DNA of 6,438 bases, taken from the NCBI GenBank assembly GCA_017961965.1, contig JAGCWG010000526.1, forward strand, positions 1-6,438. Direction: 5' to 3'. Shown piece after piece: positions 1 to 6,138 of this stretch (the stretch's first letter is position 1; each line of letters begins with the position of its first letter). Source of the stretch: Bacteroidaceae bacterium. Its GTDB lineage: Bacteria; Bacteroidota; Bacteroidia; Bacteroidales; Bacteroidaceae. A program made the translations under genes and the position numbers. The notes under the pieces were generated by a model, which worked only from the letters and a program-made list of their open reading frames with translations, had not been told where the DNA came from and searched no databases.

Positions 1-552
1 ATCTCAGCAGGATGGGATCCAGGTTCTGACTCTATCGTTCGTACTCTCATGGAAAGCCTCGCACCAAAGGGTGTTTCTTACACTAACTTCGGCCCGGGTC
101 GTTCAATGGGTGATTCTGTTGCCGTTCGAGCCATTGCAGGTGTTAAGGATGCACTCTCTATGACTATTCCTGTTGGTACTGGTATTCACCGTCGTATGGT
201 TTACGTAGAGCTTGAGGACGGCGCTGACTTCAAGGCTGTTGAGGCAGCTATCAAGGCAGACCCATACTTTGTGAACGATGAGACACATGTACAGCAGGTA
301 CCATGCGTTGATGACCTTAACGATGTTGGTCATGGTGTAAACCTCGTTCGTAAGGGAGTAAGTGGTAAGACTCACAACCAGCTCTTCGAGTTCAATATGA
401 AGATAAACAATCCTGCACTTACTGCTCAGGTACTCGTTAATGTTGCACGTGCTTCTGTTAAGCAGCAGCCAGGTGCATACACAATGGTTGAGATTCCTGT
501 TATCGACATGCTCTATGGCGACAAGGAAGAACTCATCCGTCACCTCGTGTAA
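1..552 (+). CDS. ddh: meso-diaminopimelate D-dehydrogenase, C-terminal part (5' truncated by window)
   Basis: The reading frame is open from base 1 and gives 183 residues before TAA; the family is usually about 300-320 residues, so the N-terminal Rossmann NADP-binding half lies outside the window. The ATG at 49 is internal, because the conserved GWDPG stretch lies before it (residues 4-8 of the fragment). Other family hallmarks are [45 protein letters not shown] and KQQPGAYT...[11 protein letters not shown], which make up the substrate-binding and dimerisation part. The enzyme reversibly and reductively aminates tetrahydrodipicolinate to meso-diaminopimelate with NADPH and ammonia, a one-step cytosolic branch of lysine and peptidoglycan precursor synthesis. 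Codon use is strongly biased (many GTT, CGT, CTC), suggesting good expression. A terminator follows 20 bp after the stop, so this is the last gene of its transcript. Family assignment is from recognised motifs. Confidence 0.95.
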   Translation: MSAGWDPGSDSIVRTLMESLAPKGVSYTNFGPGRSMGDSVAVRAIAGVKDALSMTIPVGTGIHRRMVYVELEDGADFKAVEAAIKADPYFVNDETHVQQVPCVDDLNDVGHGVNLVRKGVSGKTHNQLFEFNMKINNPALTAQVLVNVARASVKQQPGAYTMVEIPVIDMLYGDKEELIRHLV

Positions 553-572
553 TATTATACAAGCCATAAAAG

Positions 573-605
573 AGCCGTTCGGACAAATCGTTCGAACGGC
601 TTTTT
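573..605 (+). terminator. intrinsic terminator of ddh
   Basis: A perfect 9-bp stem, AGCCGTTCG (573-581) with CGAACGGCT (593-601), encloses an 11-nt loop and runs into TTTTT (601-605). A-rich sequence lies just before the stem (568-571), so the hairpin could also work on the - strand, although no - strand gene ends here. It separates ddh from the aminotransferase gene. Confidence 0.9.
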
Positions 606-662
606 CATGCACATGTTTTTGCATTATTTTTTATTGAAAAGTGTTGAAACATTCTAAAATGC

Positions 663-693
663 TTTGATAAATGTGATAGAATATATAATTTTG
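663..693 (+). promoter_or_regulatory. Bacteroidetes-type promoter for the aminotransferase gene
   Basis: TTTG at 663-666 (-33 element) is followed after 19 bp by TAATTTTG at 686-693, a perfect match to the -7 consensus TAnnTTTG. Transcription should start near 697, leaving a leader of about 20 nt before the ATG at 718. No Shine-Dalgarno sequence is visible, as is normal in this phylum. Confidence 0.75.
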
Positions 694-717
694 TGACAAC
701 AAAGTGCTTTAGATATT

Positions 718-1869
718 ATGATACAAAAAAATATATCTTTCCTTGATCTTAAAGCTGTCACAGATTTGCATGGTGACGATATTAAAAATGCGATAAATAG
801 GGTGGTTGAATCTGGATGGTATCTTCATGGAGAGAGTACTCGCCTATTCGAAGAACACTATGCCCGATACATCGGTACAAAATATTGTGTAGGTGTGGGT
901 AACGGACTTGAAGCGCTCTCACTCATACTACGTGCCTATAAGGAGATGGGCAAACTGAAGGATGGTGACGAGGTTATCGTTCCAGCCAACACGTTTATAG
1001 CTTCAGTACTTGCTATTACTGAAAATAGTCTTGTTCCTGTGTTTGCGGAGCCACGACTTGATTCGCTTGTTATTGACGACTTATGTATCGAAGCACTCAT
1101 TACGGAACGTACTCGTGCCATAATGATTGTTCATCTATATGGTAGATGTTCATTTACGGATAAGATTGGTGAGATATGCCGTAAACATAATTTATTACTC
1201 TTGGAGGATAATGCACAGGCACATGGTTGCCGTTGTAATTCTTCACTTCATCACACATCGTCTGAGAATGGCCCTACATTTTATCGAACAGGCTCACTTG
1301 GCCATGCAGCTGGTCATTCTTTTTATCCGGGTAAAAATTTAGGTGCTTTGGGTGATGGAGGTGCTGTAACTACAGATGATGCTGAACTTGCCGAAACTAT
1401 TCGTTCGTTAGGAAACTATGGCTCTTCTGCAAAGTATACGTATGGGTATAAAGGAGAAAACTCCCGCTTGGATGAATTGCAGGCTGCTGTTCTTGACGTG
1501 AAACTAAAGTATCTTGATGGGGATAATGCACATCGTCAGGCAGTAGCGAAATACTATTATGACAACATACATAATTCACTTGTCACCCTTCCAGTTCGCT
1601 TGCCTGATGCAAACAACGTGTATCATATTTTCCCTGTTCTTTGTGAACGACGTGATGAACTCCAGTCATTCCTCAAGGAACAGGGGGTACAGACGCTAAT
1701 ACATTATCCTGTAGCGCCTCATAAGCAGGAGTGCTATGCGGAATATTCGCACCTTTCACTTCCTGTAACAGAACAGATACATCGTCAAGAACTAAGCCTT
1801 CCAATGAGTCCTACACTTACCCAAGAACAGGTGAGGTTTGTTGTCGATTGTATTAATGCTTTTTGCTGA
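718..1869 (+). CDS. DegT/DnrJ/EryC1/StrS-family sugar aminotransferase (FdtB/QdtB-like)
   Basis: This 383-residue protein is a cytosolic, fold-type I PLP enzyme. Such enzymes transfer an amino group, usually from glutamate, to a nucleotide-linked keto-deoxysugar for surface polysaccharides. GNGLEAL (61-67) fits the cofactor phosphate loop; EDNAQAHG (163-170) supplies Asp164 for the pyridine nitrogen and Gln167; [20 protein letters not shown] (200-219) holds the Schiff-base lysine, Lys206; [10 protein letters not shown] (248-257) and HYPVAPH (329-335) are family blocks. The [13 protein letters not shown] wording resembles dTDP-3-keto-6-deoxyhexose 3-transaminases (FdtB/QdtB), but the exact sugar is inference. 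An insertion of roughly a dozen residues between HG (170) and TGSLG (191) contains Cys171, Cys173, His178 and His179 and is unusual. The gene has its own promoter and no other sugar gene beside it, and it converges on the NUDIX gene with 34 bp between stops. Codon use is less biased than in ddh. Confidence 0.92.
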   Translation: MIQKNISFLDLKAVTDLHGDDIKNAINRVVESGWYLHGESTRLFEEHYARYIGTKYCVGVGNGLEALSLILRAYKEMGKLKDGDEVIVPANTFIASVLAITENSLVPVFAEPRLDSLVIDDLCIEALITERTRAIMIVHLYGRCSFTDKIGEICRKHNLLLLEDNAQAHGCRCNSSLHHTSSENGPTFYRTGSLGHAAGHSFYPGKNLGALGDGGAVTTDDAELAETIRSLGNYGSSAKYTYGYKGENSRLDELQAAVLDVKLKYLDGDNAHRQAVAKYYYDNIHNSLVTLPVRLPDANNVYHIFPVLCERRDELQSFLKEQGVQTLIHYPVAPHKQECYAEYSHLSLPVTEQIHRQELSLPMSPTLTQEQVRFVVDCINAFC

Positions 1870-1903
1870 ATGAAGTAAAAATGGACACCGAATGTGTTTC
1901 TGG

Positions 1904-2461
1904 CTACCCTTTAGTCGCAAAGTATTTCCATAGTGGTGCACACATGAGTGAATGGATAAATTCGCCATTCAGAAGCATCTGATATACTTCGTCCTTACTA
2001 CGAAGAAATACTTTTATATCTTCCGTTTCGTCAAGGTGCTGGCCACTTACCTTTTTGACACCTTCGGCAAGGAAGCAATGGCAGATGTTATCCATCGATG
2101 TGCCGTTAGGCGCAATAGTCATGAGTTCCGTCCATGTTCCACCTGAATATCCTGTTTCCTCTGCAAGTTCACGTTTTGCAGCTGTAAGTGGGTCTTCACC
2201 GTCCTCGGCACATCCAGCACAAATCTCTGTGCATACCTTTGCAATTGCATGGCGATACTGACGTTCGAGTATGAACTCTCCACTTTCTGTTATGGCAATT
2301 ATGTTAACCCATGTAGGATAGTGCAGAACATAGAAATCGTCGTAAACCTTACCGTTGGGAAGCTCGACGGAATCTTGCCTTATATTGAGCCATGGACGTT
2401 GAAAGATATATTCGCTCTTCCTTACCTTCCATAGCATATTGTTGTCGTTATAGTCGCTCAT
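1904..2461 (-). CDS. NUDIX hydrolase, ADP-ribose pyrophosphatase-like
   Basis: The 185-residue protein carries a perfect Nudix box GX5EX7REUXEEXGU at residues 83-105: Gly83, Glu89, Arg97-Glu98, Glu101-Glu102, Gly104. The glutamates bind the Mg ions that activate water for cleavage of a nucleoside diphosphate linked to another group. The N-terminal RPWLNIRQDSVELPNGKVYDDFYVL segment and the EICAG lead into the box resemble the ADP-ribose pyrophosphatase (NudF/YffH) subgroup, where EXPAG is usual; here Pro is replaced by Cys81. Substrate is therefore probably ADP-ribose or a nucleotide sugar, but this is inference. The start at 2461 is preferred over Met9 because the preceding residues resemble the variable N-termini of relatives. 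It lies 41 bp downstream of the SDR gene on the same strand and is likely co-transcribed with it. Confidence 0.9.
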   Translation of the reverse strand: MSDYNDNNMLWKVRKSEYIFQRPWLNIRQDSVELPNGKVYDDFYVLHYPTWVNIIAITESGEFILERQYRHAIAKVCTEICAGCAEDGEDPLTAAKRELAEETGYSGGTWTELMTIAPNGTSMDNICHCFLAEGVKKVSGQHLDETEDIKVFLRSKDEVYQMLLNGEFIHSLMCAPLWKYFATKG

Positions 2462-2502
2462 ATAGTGTGCGATGTTATGGTGTCATTTTATTGTCTTTTA
2501 CT

Positions 2503-3255
2503 TCATCCTTCTCTATGTATCACGCTTCCGCTGCCTTGATGTGTTGCGAGGATGAGAACTTCAGCAATCTGTACATGCTTAGGTGCTGAGGCTGCATAGA
2601 AAGCGACATCTGCTATGTCGTCACCAGTGAGTGGCTTGATACCTTTATATACGTTGGCTGCACGCTCTGTGTCACCATGGAAACGTATGTTGCTGAAGTT
2701 GGTCTCAACTAATCCTGGCTTTAGGTTTGTTACTCTCACGGCTGACTCTGCCACGTCAATGCGTAAGCCGTCGGATATTGCCTTTACGGCTGCCTTTGTA
2801 GCGCAATATACGATACCGTTTGCGTATGCTGCATCACCAGCCACGCTTCCAACATTGATGACGTGTCCCTCGTTACGCTCAATCATGGCAGGAACAAGAA
2901 GTCGTGTCATGGTGAGAAGTCCTTTAATGTTGGTGTCTATCATTGTGTTCCAGTCGTCAAGGCTTCCCTCGTATTCCTTCTCAAGACCAAGTGCAAGACC
3001 AGCATTGTTGATGAGTACGTCAATTACTTTCCACTCTCCGTCAAGACTTTCGACAGCCTTCTTTGCTGCTTCCGCATCACGAACGTCGAACACAAGTGTC
3101 TTGACCTTGCGTCCTTGAGACTCAATTTCTGATTTGAGAGTGTTAAGTTTCTCTTTGTTCCTACCTGTGAGTATGAGGTCGTAGCCTCCATTTGCAAACT
3201 TCTTGGCACAGGCTTCACCTATTCCACTTGTTGCGCCTGTAATAAATGCTATCAT
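2503..3255 (-). CDS. short-chain dehydrogenase/reductase (YdfG-like 3-hydroxy acid dehydrogenase type)
   Basis: The 250-residue protein is a classical SDR of normal length. TGATSGIG (6-13) is the dinucleotide-binding loop and Arg32 in TGRN suggests NADP(H) preference. NNAG is at 83-86, and the catalytic tetrad is Asn109, Ser137, Tyr150 and Lys154 (YCATK). The KPGLVETNFSNIRFHGD stretch (179-195) is typical of the YdfG subgroup, whose E. coli member oxidises L-allo-threonine, serine and other 3-hydroxy acids and also reduces malonic semialdehyde. The true substrate is not shown by the sequence. The start is firm: beta-strand 1 (IAFITG) begins right after Met1. The start codon directly abuts an 8-bp tandem repeat array, leaving no recognisable ribosome binding site. 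The NUDIX gene follows 41 bp downstream. Confidence 0.92.
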   Translation of the reverse strand: MIAFITGATSGIGEACAKKFANGGYDLILTGRNKEKLNTLKSEIESQGRKVKTLVFDVRDAEAAKKAVESLDGEWKVIDVLINNAGLALGLEKEYEGSLDDWNTMIDTNIKGLLTMTRLLVPAMIERNEGHVINVGSVAGDAAYANGIVYCATKAAVKAISDGLRIDVAESAVRVTNLKPGLVETNFSNIRFHGDTERAANVYKGIKPLTGDDIADVAFYAASAPKHVQIAEVLILATHQGSGSVIHREG

Positions 3256-3390
3256 GAGTTTGTGAGTTTTAAGTTTTTGAGTTTCTAAGTTTTTGAGTTT
3301 GTAAGTTCTTGAGTTTGTGAGTTTTTAAGTTCTTGGGTTTGTAAGTTTTTATGTTCTTGCAAACGTGAGTTTTTTAGAGTTTGTAAGTTT
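3256..3390 (-). repeat. 8-bp imperfect tandem repeat array directly upstream of the SDR start codon
   Basis: About 16-17 consecutive 8-bp units alternate between GAGTTTGT and AAGTTTTT (on the - strand, ACAAACTC and AAAAACTT), with changes such as AAGTTCTT, GAGTTTCT, GGGTTTGT and ATGTTCTT. The first units (3256-3358) are nearly all in register; the last part (3359-3390) is degenerate. The array touches the SDR ATG and forms its whole immediate upstream region. The SDR frame stays open about 20 codons into the array without an alternative ATG, then meets a stop. No protein is predicted. The array could vary in length by slippage. Confidence 0.85.
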
Positions 3391-3393
3391 CCA

Positions 3394-3407
3394 CGGAAAT
3401 TTTTCCG
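3394..3407. repeat. short palindrome at the edge of the repeat array
   Basis: CGGAAA (3394-3399) and TTTCCG (3402-3407) are a perfect 6-bp inverted repeat with a 2-nt centre. On the - strand it precedes the AACTT/AACTC array and is preceded by CACAGAG-type repeats. It may be a hairpin or a small protein-binding site; no function can be assigned. Confidence 0.5.
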
Positions 3408-3417
3408 AGACAAAGGT

Positions 3418-3476
3418 CACAGAGTTTTTCTATGAGAGACTCTCTGAGCCATCTGTGTTCTCTGAGTCCTCTGTGT
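3418..3476. repeat. 18-bp direct repeat with CACAGAG/CTCTGTG inverted motif
   Basis: Two adjacent 18-bp units, 3441-3458 and 3459-3476, match at 16 of 18 positions and have the form TCTCTGAGnCnTCTGTGT. CACAGAG at 3418-3424 is the inverse of CTCTGTG at 3469-3475. The palindrome GAGAGACTCTC (3434-3444) lies between them, so the stretch can fold into a hairpin on either strand. It lies in the recX-SDR gap. Confidence 0.75.
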
Positions 3477-3509
3477 TTCTGAAGCAATAGTAAACAAAGT
3501 AAAATATAT

Positions 3510-3537
3510 TTTTCACTTTTCACTATTCACTTTTCAC
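3510..3537. repeat. 7-bp tandem repeat overlapping the recX stop codon
   Basis: Four units of 7 bp stand in perfect register: TTTTCAC, TTTTCAC, TATTCAC, TTTTCAC (on the - strand GTGAAAA-type). The recX stop codon (TGA, 3534-3536 complement) lies inside the unit first read by the recX transcript, so the array forms the beginning of the 3' flank of recX. Confidence 0.85.
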
Positions 3538-4013
3538 TCCAAACTATCCAAAGCCTCGTTTATGTCGTCCATATCGAATCCTCGTGAGAGAGCAAAGCGA
3601 ATGAGTTTGCAACGAATCTCGTAATCCGACTTACCTTTTACGCTCTTCTTCTTTGAGGCAATAAGGGTTCGGAGAGTTTCGATATTGTCATCCGAAGGAA
3701 TCTCCTCAAGTGCATCCTCAACGGTAAACTCGTTTATACCTTTACGTTTGAGTTCAAGAGCGATACGAACACGTCCCCACTTGTTGAAACGGAACTTCTC
3801 ACGTACAAAGGCATGTGCATAACGTTCTTCGTCTATGAATCGTTCCTTTGTGAGACGTTCTATCACCTCATCCTCAGCACCTGCGGGCATATCCCATCTT
3901 TGCATCTTCTTGCGTAGGTCATACTCGCAATATTCGGCTGTGGCGCAAAGCGAAGAAAGTTTGAGAAGTGCCTCTTCCTTTGACACCTTCTTCTTTGGAG
4001 CGTTATTATACAT
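3534..4013 (-). CDS. recX: RecX-family regulatory protein
   Basis: The 159-residue protein fits RecX length and pattern: an N-terminal helical repeat with AEYCEYDLRKKMQRW, a central block EVIERLTKERFIDEERYAHAFVREKFRFNKWGRVRIALELKRKGI, and a C-terminal repeat with DYEIRCKLIRFALSRGFDMDDINEAL. RecX binds RecA filaments in the cytoplasm and restrains recombinase and co-protease activity. The start is placed at 4013 (MYNNAPKKK). An in-frame ATG at 4076 would add 21 residues but lie inside the preceding kinase gene. At 4013 the kinase stop TGA and the recX ATG share one base (TGATG), the classic arrangement for translational coupling. The 3' end runs into a 7-bp repeat array. Pairing with a PfkB kinase looks like co-transcription of convenience; no functional link is evident. 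Confidence 0.92.
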   Translation of the reverse strand: MYNNAPKKKVSKEEALLKLSSLCATAEYCEYDLRKKMQRWDMPAGAEDEVIERLTKERFIDEERYAHAFVREKFRFNKWGRVRIALELKRKGINEFTVEDALEEIPSDDNIETLRTLIASKKKSVKGKSDYEIRCKLIRFALSRGFDMDDINEALDSLE

Positions 4014-4942
4014 CAGACAGATTCTTTTATCTCCTTTGCAAATTCCTTGCTGATGGAGTTGTTGAGACTCTGGCACACATGTGAGGCAAGCGTCTGTCCC
4101 ATACTGACAATCCTTGCCCAGTCACGCTCTCCAAGTTCGGCGATGTCTGCCTTCTTAATCCTGTTGGTCATGAGGGCATATACAACACCAGCATTGAAAT
4201 TGTCACCAGCACCAATGGTACTTACGGTTTCAATCTTTTGTACTGGGAATGTCCTGTTGCAAGTAGGAGTGATAATCTGTATGTCACCCTCCGCATCAGT
4301 ACAAAGCATGGTCTTACAATGGAAAGAAACCTTGCTGTCGTATGCTTCCTGTGGGTCGGAAATCTCAAACATATTGTAGAAATCCTCAGTAGAACCACGC
4401 ACGATGTCGGCATACTCAAAGTTCTCCAATATGGTTGGATAGAGCTTGATTGCCTCGTCCTTATGACTTGAACGGAAATTTATATCGTAATAGATGAGTG
4501 CCCCACGCTCCTTGGCATATTCGAGGAAACACTTGACCTTGTCCCTCAACACAGGATTGAGGACAAAGTATGAACCCATCATGATTATGTCATCAGGATT
4601 TATCTCTGGCCACTCCACATCAAGGCGTGCCTTTGGATAATCCTTATAAAAAGTGTACTCGGCATCATTCTTTTCATTAAGATAAGCAAGCGAAATGGCT
4701 GTCCTGCCATCCTCATAGACACACACGCTATCTGTATTTATACCGTTGTCTATCATGAACTCCTTAATCTGTTGTCCTACCTTGTCATTACCCGTCTCGG
4801 TAATCATCGTCACATTCTGTCCAAGGCGACCAAGCGAGATGAGTCCGTTGAATACCGAACCTCCCGGAACGGCTGCCGTTGGCTGTCCGTTCTTGAAGAT
4901 GATATCCATTATTGTCTCTCCTATACCTATTATCTTGCGCAT
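4013..4942 (-). CDS. PfkB-family carbohydrate kinase (fructokinase/ribokinase type)
   Basis: The 309-residue protein is a ribokinase-fold, ATP-dependent kinase of usual length. PGGSVFNG (26-33) is the N-terminal PfkB signature region that contacts the sugar. YDINFR (152-157) matches the D-x-N-x-R stretch of the core. GAGDNFNAG (244-252) is the second PfkB signature with catalytic base Asp247 and the oxyanion glycines; Asn248 and Asn250 vary from the more common GAGDAF/SF wording. It should phosphorylate a sugar hydroxyl in the cytosol; relatives are called fructokinases, but the substrate cannot be read from the sequence. The start at 4942 fits the N-terminal strand KIIGIGETIMD. It lies 106 bp downstream of the LOG gene and overlaps recX by one base. 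No clear promoter of its own was found in the 106 bp, which favours read-through from the LOG gene. Confidence 0.92.
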   Translation of the reverse strand: MRKIIGIGETIMDIIFKNGQPTAAVPGGSVFNGLISLGRLGQNVTMITETGNDKVGQQIKEFMIDNGINTDSVCVYEDGRTAISLAYLNEKNDAEYTFYKDYPKARLDVEWPEINPDDIIMMGSYFVLNPVLRDKVKCFLEYAKERGALIYYDINFRSSHKDEAIKLYPTILENFEYADIVRGSTEDFYNMFEISDPQEAYDSKVSFHCKTMLCTDAEGDIQIITPTCNRTFPVQKIETVSTIGAGDNFNAGVVYALMTNRIKKADIAELGERDWARIVSMGQTLASHVCQSLNNSISKEFAKEIKESV

Positions 4943-4967
4943 ATTATCTCTTTATACTTTATTCTTA

Positions 4968-5006
4968 GAATTTAAGAGGCATAATCAAGAAGCCTTTCTT
5001 AAATTC
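4968..5006. repeat. inverted repeat (possible hairpin) between LOG and pfkB genes
   Basis: GAATTTAAGA (4968-4977) and TCTTAAATTC (4997-5006) are a perfect 10-bp inverted repeat. GGC (4978-4980) and GCC (4992-4994) can add three inner pairs across a 2-nt bulge. On the - strand transcript it would form a hairpin about 25 nt upstream of the kinase start. Neither side has a good T tract, so it is not a convincing terminator; it could be an RNA-processing or stability element, or an operator. Confidence 0.5.
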
Positions 5007-5048
5007 AATATGGAAAGTTCGTATTTATGAACGAAAAATAATCACAAC

Positions 5049-5579
5049 TCATAACTCCTTTATGAGTTCCTCAAAAGTGTTGACACACGTGAGCATCTCG
5101 TCAAAAGGCTTGTTGACGACATTCTTCTCCACAAGACCATTCATGAATTGCAGGAGACCATCCCAGAAACCGTTGATGTTCCAAAGGATAATCTTCTTGT
5201 TGTGAATACCTATCGTGTTTGAAGCCATTACCGTAAACATCTCATCAAGAGTGCCCACACTTCCTGGGAGTACTACCATGACTTCCGATTCGCTCTCAAG
5301 GAAAACCTTTCTGTCAGTAAGGTCTTCACAATGAAAATGTATGTCTATATAGTCGCTTACTCTGTCATGTTCAACAAGAATCTTAGGGATAACGCCAAAA
5401 ACCGTACCTCCGTTTTCATGTACCGCCTTAGCAAGCGTCTCCATCAATCCGCAGTTGGCTCCACCATATACAAGAGTCTTCTTGTTCACGCCCATCCATA
5501 CACCAAGCCTTTCTGCCTCCTTATAATATATAGAGTCCATTCGGTTGGATGACGAGCAAAAAATACCTATTCTGTCCAT
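5049..5579 (-). CDS. LOG-family protein (TIGR00730/lysine-decarboxylase-like nucleotide phosphoribohydrolase)
   Basis: The 176-residue protein has the single Rossmann-like domain of the LOG family at normal length. YGGANCGLM (38-46) is the first conserved loop. Arg90-Lys91 (TDRKVFLESESE) and Glu113 match the catalytic Arg and Glu of the family. PGSVGTLDE (105-113) is the PGGxGTxxE motif with the second glycine changed to Ser107. Characterised members cleave the N-glycosidic bond of nucleoside 5'-monophosphates such as AMP or cytokinin ribotides, releasing ribose 5-phosphate; the old label lysine decarboxylase is wrong. The start at 5579 (MDRIGIFCSSSNRMD) is chosen because the fold starts there (RIGIFCSSS) and a promoter-like sequence lies 19-50 bp upstream. 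An in-frame ATG at 5678 would run through that promoter and add non-conserved sequence. It is the first gene of the leftward group. Confidence 0.9.
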   Translation of the reverse strand: MDRIGIFCSSSNRMDSIYYKEAERLGVWMGVNKKTLVYGGANCGLMETLAKAVHENGGTVFGVIPKILVEHDRVSDYIDIHFHCEDLTDRKVFLESESEVMVVLPGSVGTLDEMFTVMASNTIGIHNKKIILWNINGFWDGLLQFMNGLVEKNVVNKPFDEMLTCVNTFEELIKEL

Positions 5580-5597
5580 CGTAGATTTTATTTTATG

Positions 5598-5629
5598 CAA
5601 ATATCCGACACTTTTGCGAAAGTAGCAAA
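5598..5629 (-). promoter_or_regulatory. probable promoter of the LOG gene and leftward gene group
   Basis: On the - strand TTTG (complement of 5626-5629) is followed after 20 bp by GATATTTG (complement of 5598-5605). This matches TAnnTTTG except at the first base. Predicted transcription start near 5594 leaves about 15 nt before the start codon at 5579. Confidence 0.55.
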
Positions 5630-5633
5630 TAAT

Positions 5634-5658
5634 TGCATCTATAATCATTGTTGATGCA
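5634..5658. repeat. inverted repeat TGCATC / GATGCA upstream of the LOG promoter
   Basis: TGCATC (5634-5639) and GATGCA (5653-5658) are perfect inverted half-sites with a 13-bp spacer, just upstream of the -33 element of the LOG promoter. The position suits an activator or repressor site, but no regulator is known. The second half is part of a TGCATAAAA motif that also occurs inverted at 5591-5599 and 5762-5770. Confidence 0.35.
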
Positions 5659-5687
5659 TAAAATGTTAATAAGTACAAATTAACCTA

Positions 5688-5732
5688 TGTGTGGGTGCAC
5701 AATTTGCTAAAAATGCCGTGTGTTCCCACACA
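5688..5732. repeat. 8-bp inverted repeat in the divergent intergenic region
   Basis: TGTGTGGG (5688-5695) and CCCACACA (5725-5732) are perfect inverted repeats separated by 29 bp. A smaller inverted repeat, GTGTG (5718-5722) with CACAC (5727-5731), is nested at the right half. They lie between the leftward LOG promoter and the rightward promoter at 5788, so a regulator of either could bind here. They are GC-rich against an AT-rich background, which makes them stand out. Confidence 0.5.
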
Positions 5733-5787
5733 AAACTTGATATTTGTCATTAAAACGCACTTTTTATGCATTTTTCTTTGCAATTCT

Positions 5788-5818
5788 TTTGTCGGTCTCT
5801 GAAATCGCCGTACCTTTG
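5788..5818 (+). promoter_or_regulatory. consensus Bacteroidetes promoter of the 470-nt non-coding transcript
   Basis: TTTG at 5788-5791, a 19-bp spacer, and TACCTTTG at 5811-5818 give a perfect match to TTTG-N19-TAnnTTTG. Transcription should begin near 5822. It is as good as the aminotransferase promoter and stronger-looking than the LOG promoter, yet no long reading frame follows it. Confidence 0.8.
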
Positions 5819-6138
5819 CAATGTCAAAAGGAAATAACAATCCAAATGGCAAAACAATAGTATTAGTTTAAGGTAAGAAAAAAGATTGTTTAAGGACCCT
5901 CAATAGGTAAAGGTAAAGATTGTTAAAGAAAAAGTAAAATAGGTTGATATACGGTTTAGTTTTTGGTATTAAAGATTATTCAGGTTAGATTCAATAGTTT
6001 TAGTTTTTTCAACGGTAAAAAAGATTTGTTTTTCAAGGGTGATAATAAAACGTGACTTTGGTCACTCAACATAGATAATCAGTTGAATAGTTTTATAGTT
6101 TAGTAAACATCAGATTGCAAATATTTAGGTTAAGGGTT

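Noticed and set aside
103..624. 173-codon - strand frame opposite ddh
   Set aside because: It is the antisense shadow of a well-recognised ddh sequence and runs through the ddh terminator; the protein shows no family features.
1870..1903. Weak hairpin ACAC-CGAAT-GTGT between the convergent stops
   Set aside because: Only four firm pairs and no proper T tract on the + side; ATTTTT follows on the - side but the stem is too weak to call a terminator.
2615..3118. 167-codon + strand frame opposite the SDR gene
   Set aside because: Serine-rich translation without motifs, fully antisense to a complete SDR with all catalytic residues.
3256..3537. CRISPR array
   Set aside because: Repeat units are 7, 8 and 18 bp and directly tandem, with no constant 23-40 bp repeats separated by unique spacers.
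4014..4076. Upstream ATG extending RecX by 21 residues
   Set aside because: The extra residues lie within the kinase coding sequence and match no RecX N-terminus; the TGATG overlap gives a better start at 4013.
5010..5036. TTCGT-ACGAA inverted repeat upstream of pfkB as an operator
   Set aside because: Only 5 bp per arm in AT-rich sequence and no promoter match next to it.
5580..5678. Upstream ATG extending the LOG protein by 33 residues
   Set aside because: The extension runs through a good promoter match and is not LOG-like; the conserved fold begins at MDRIGIFCSSS.
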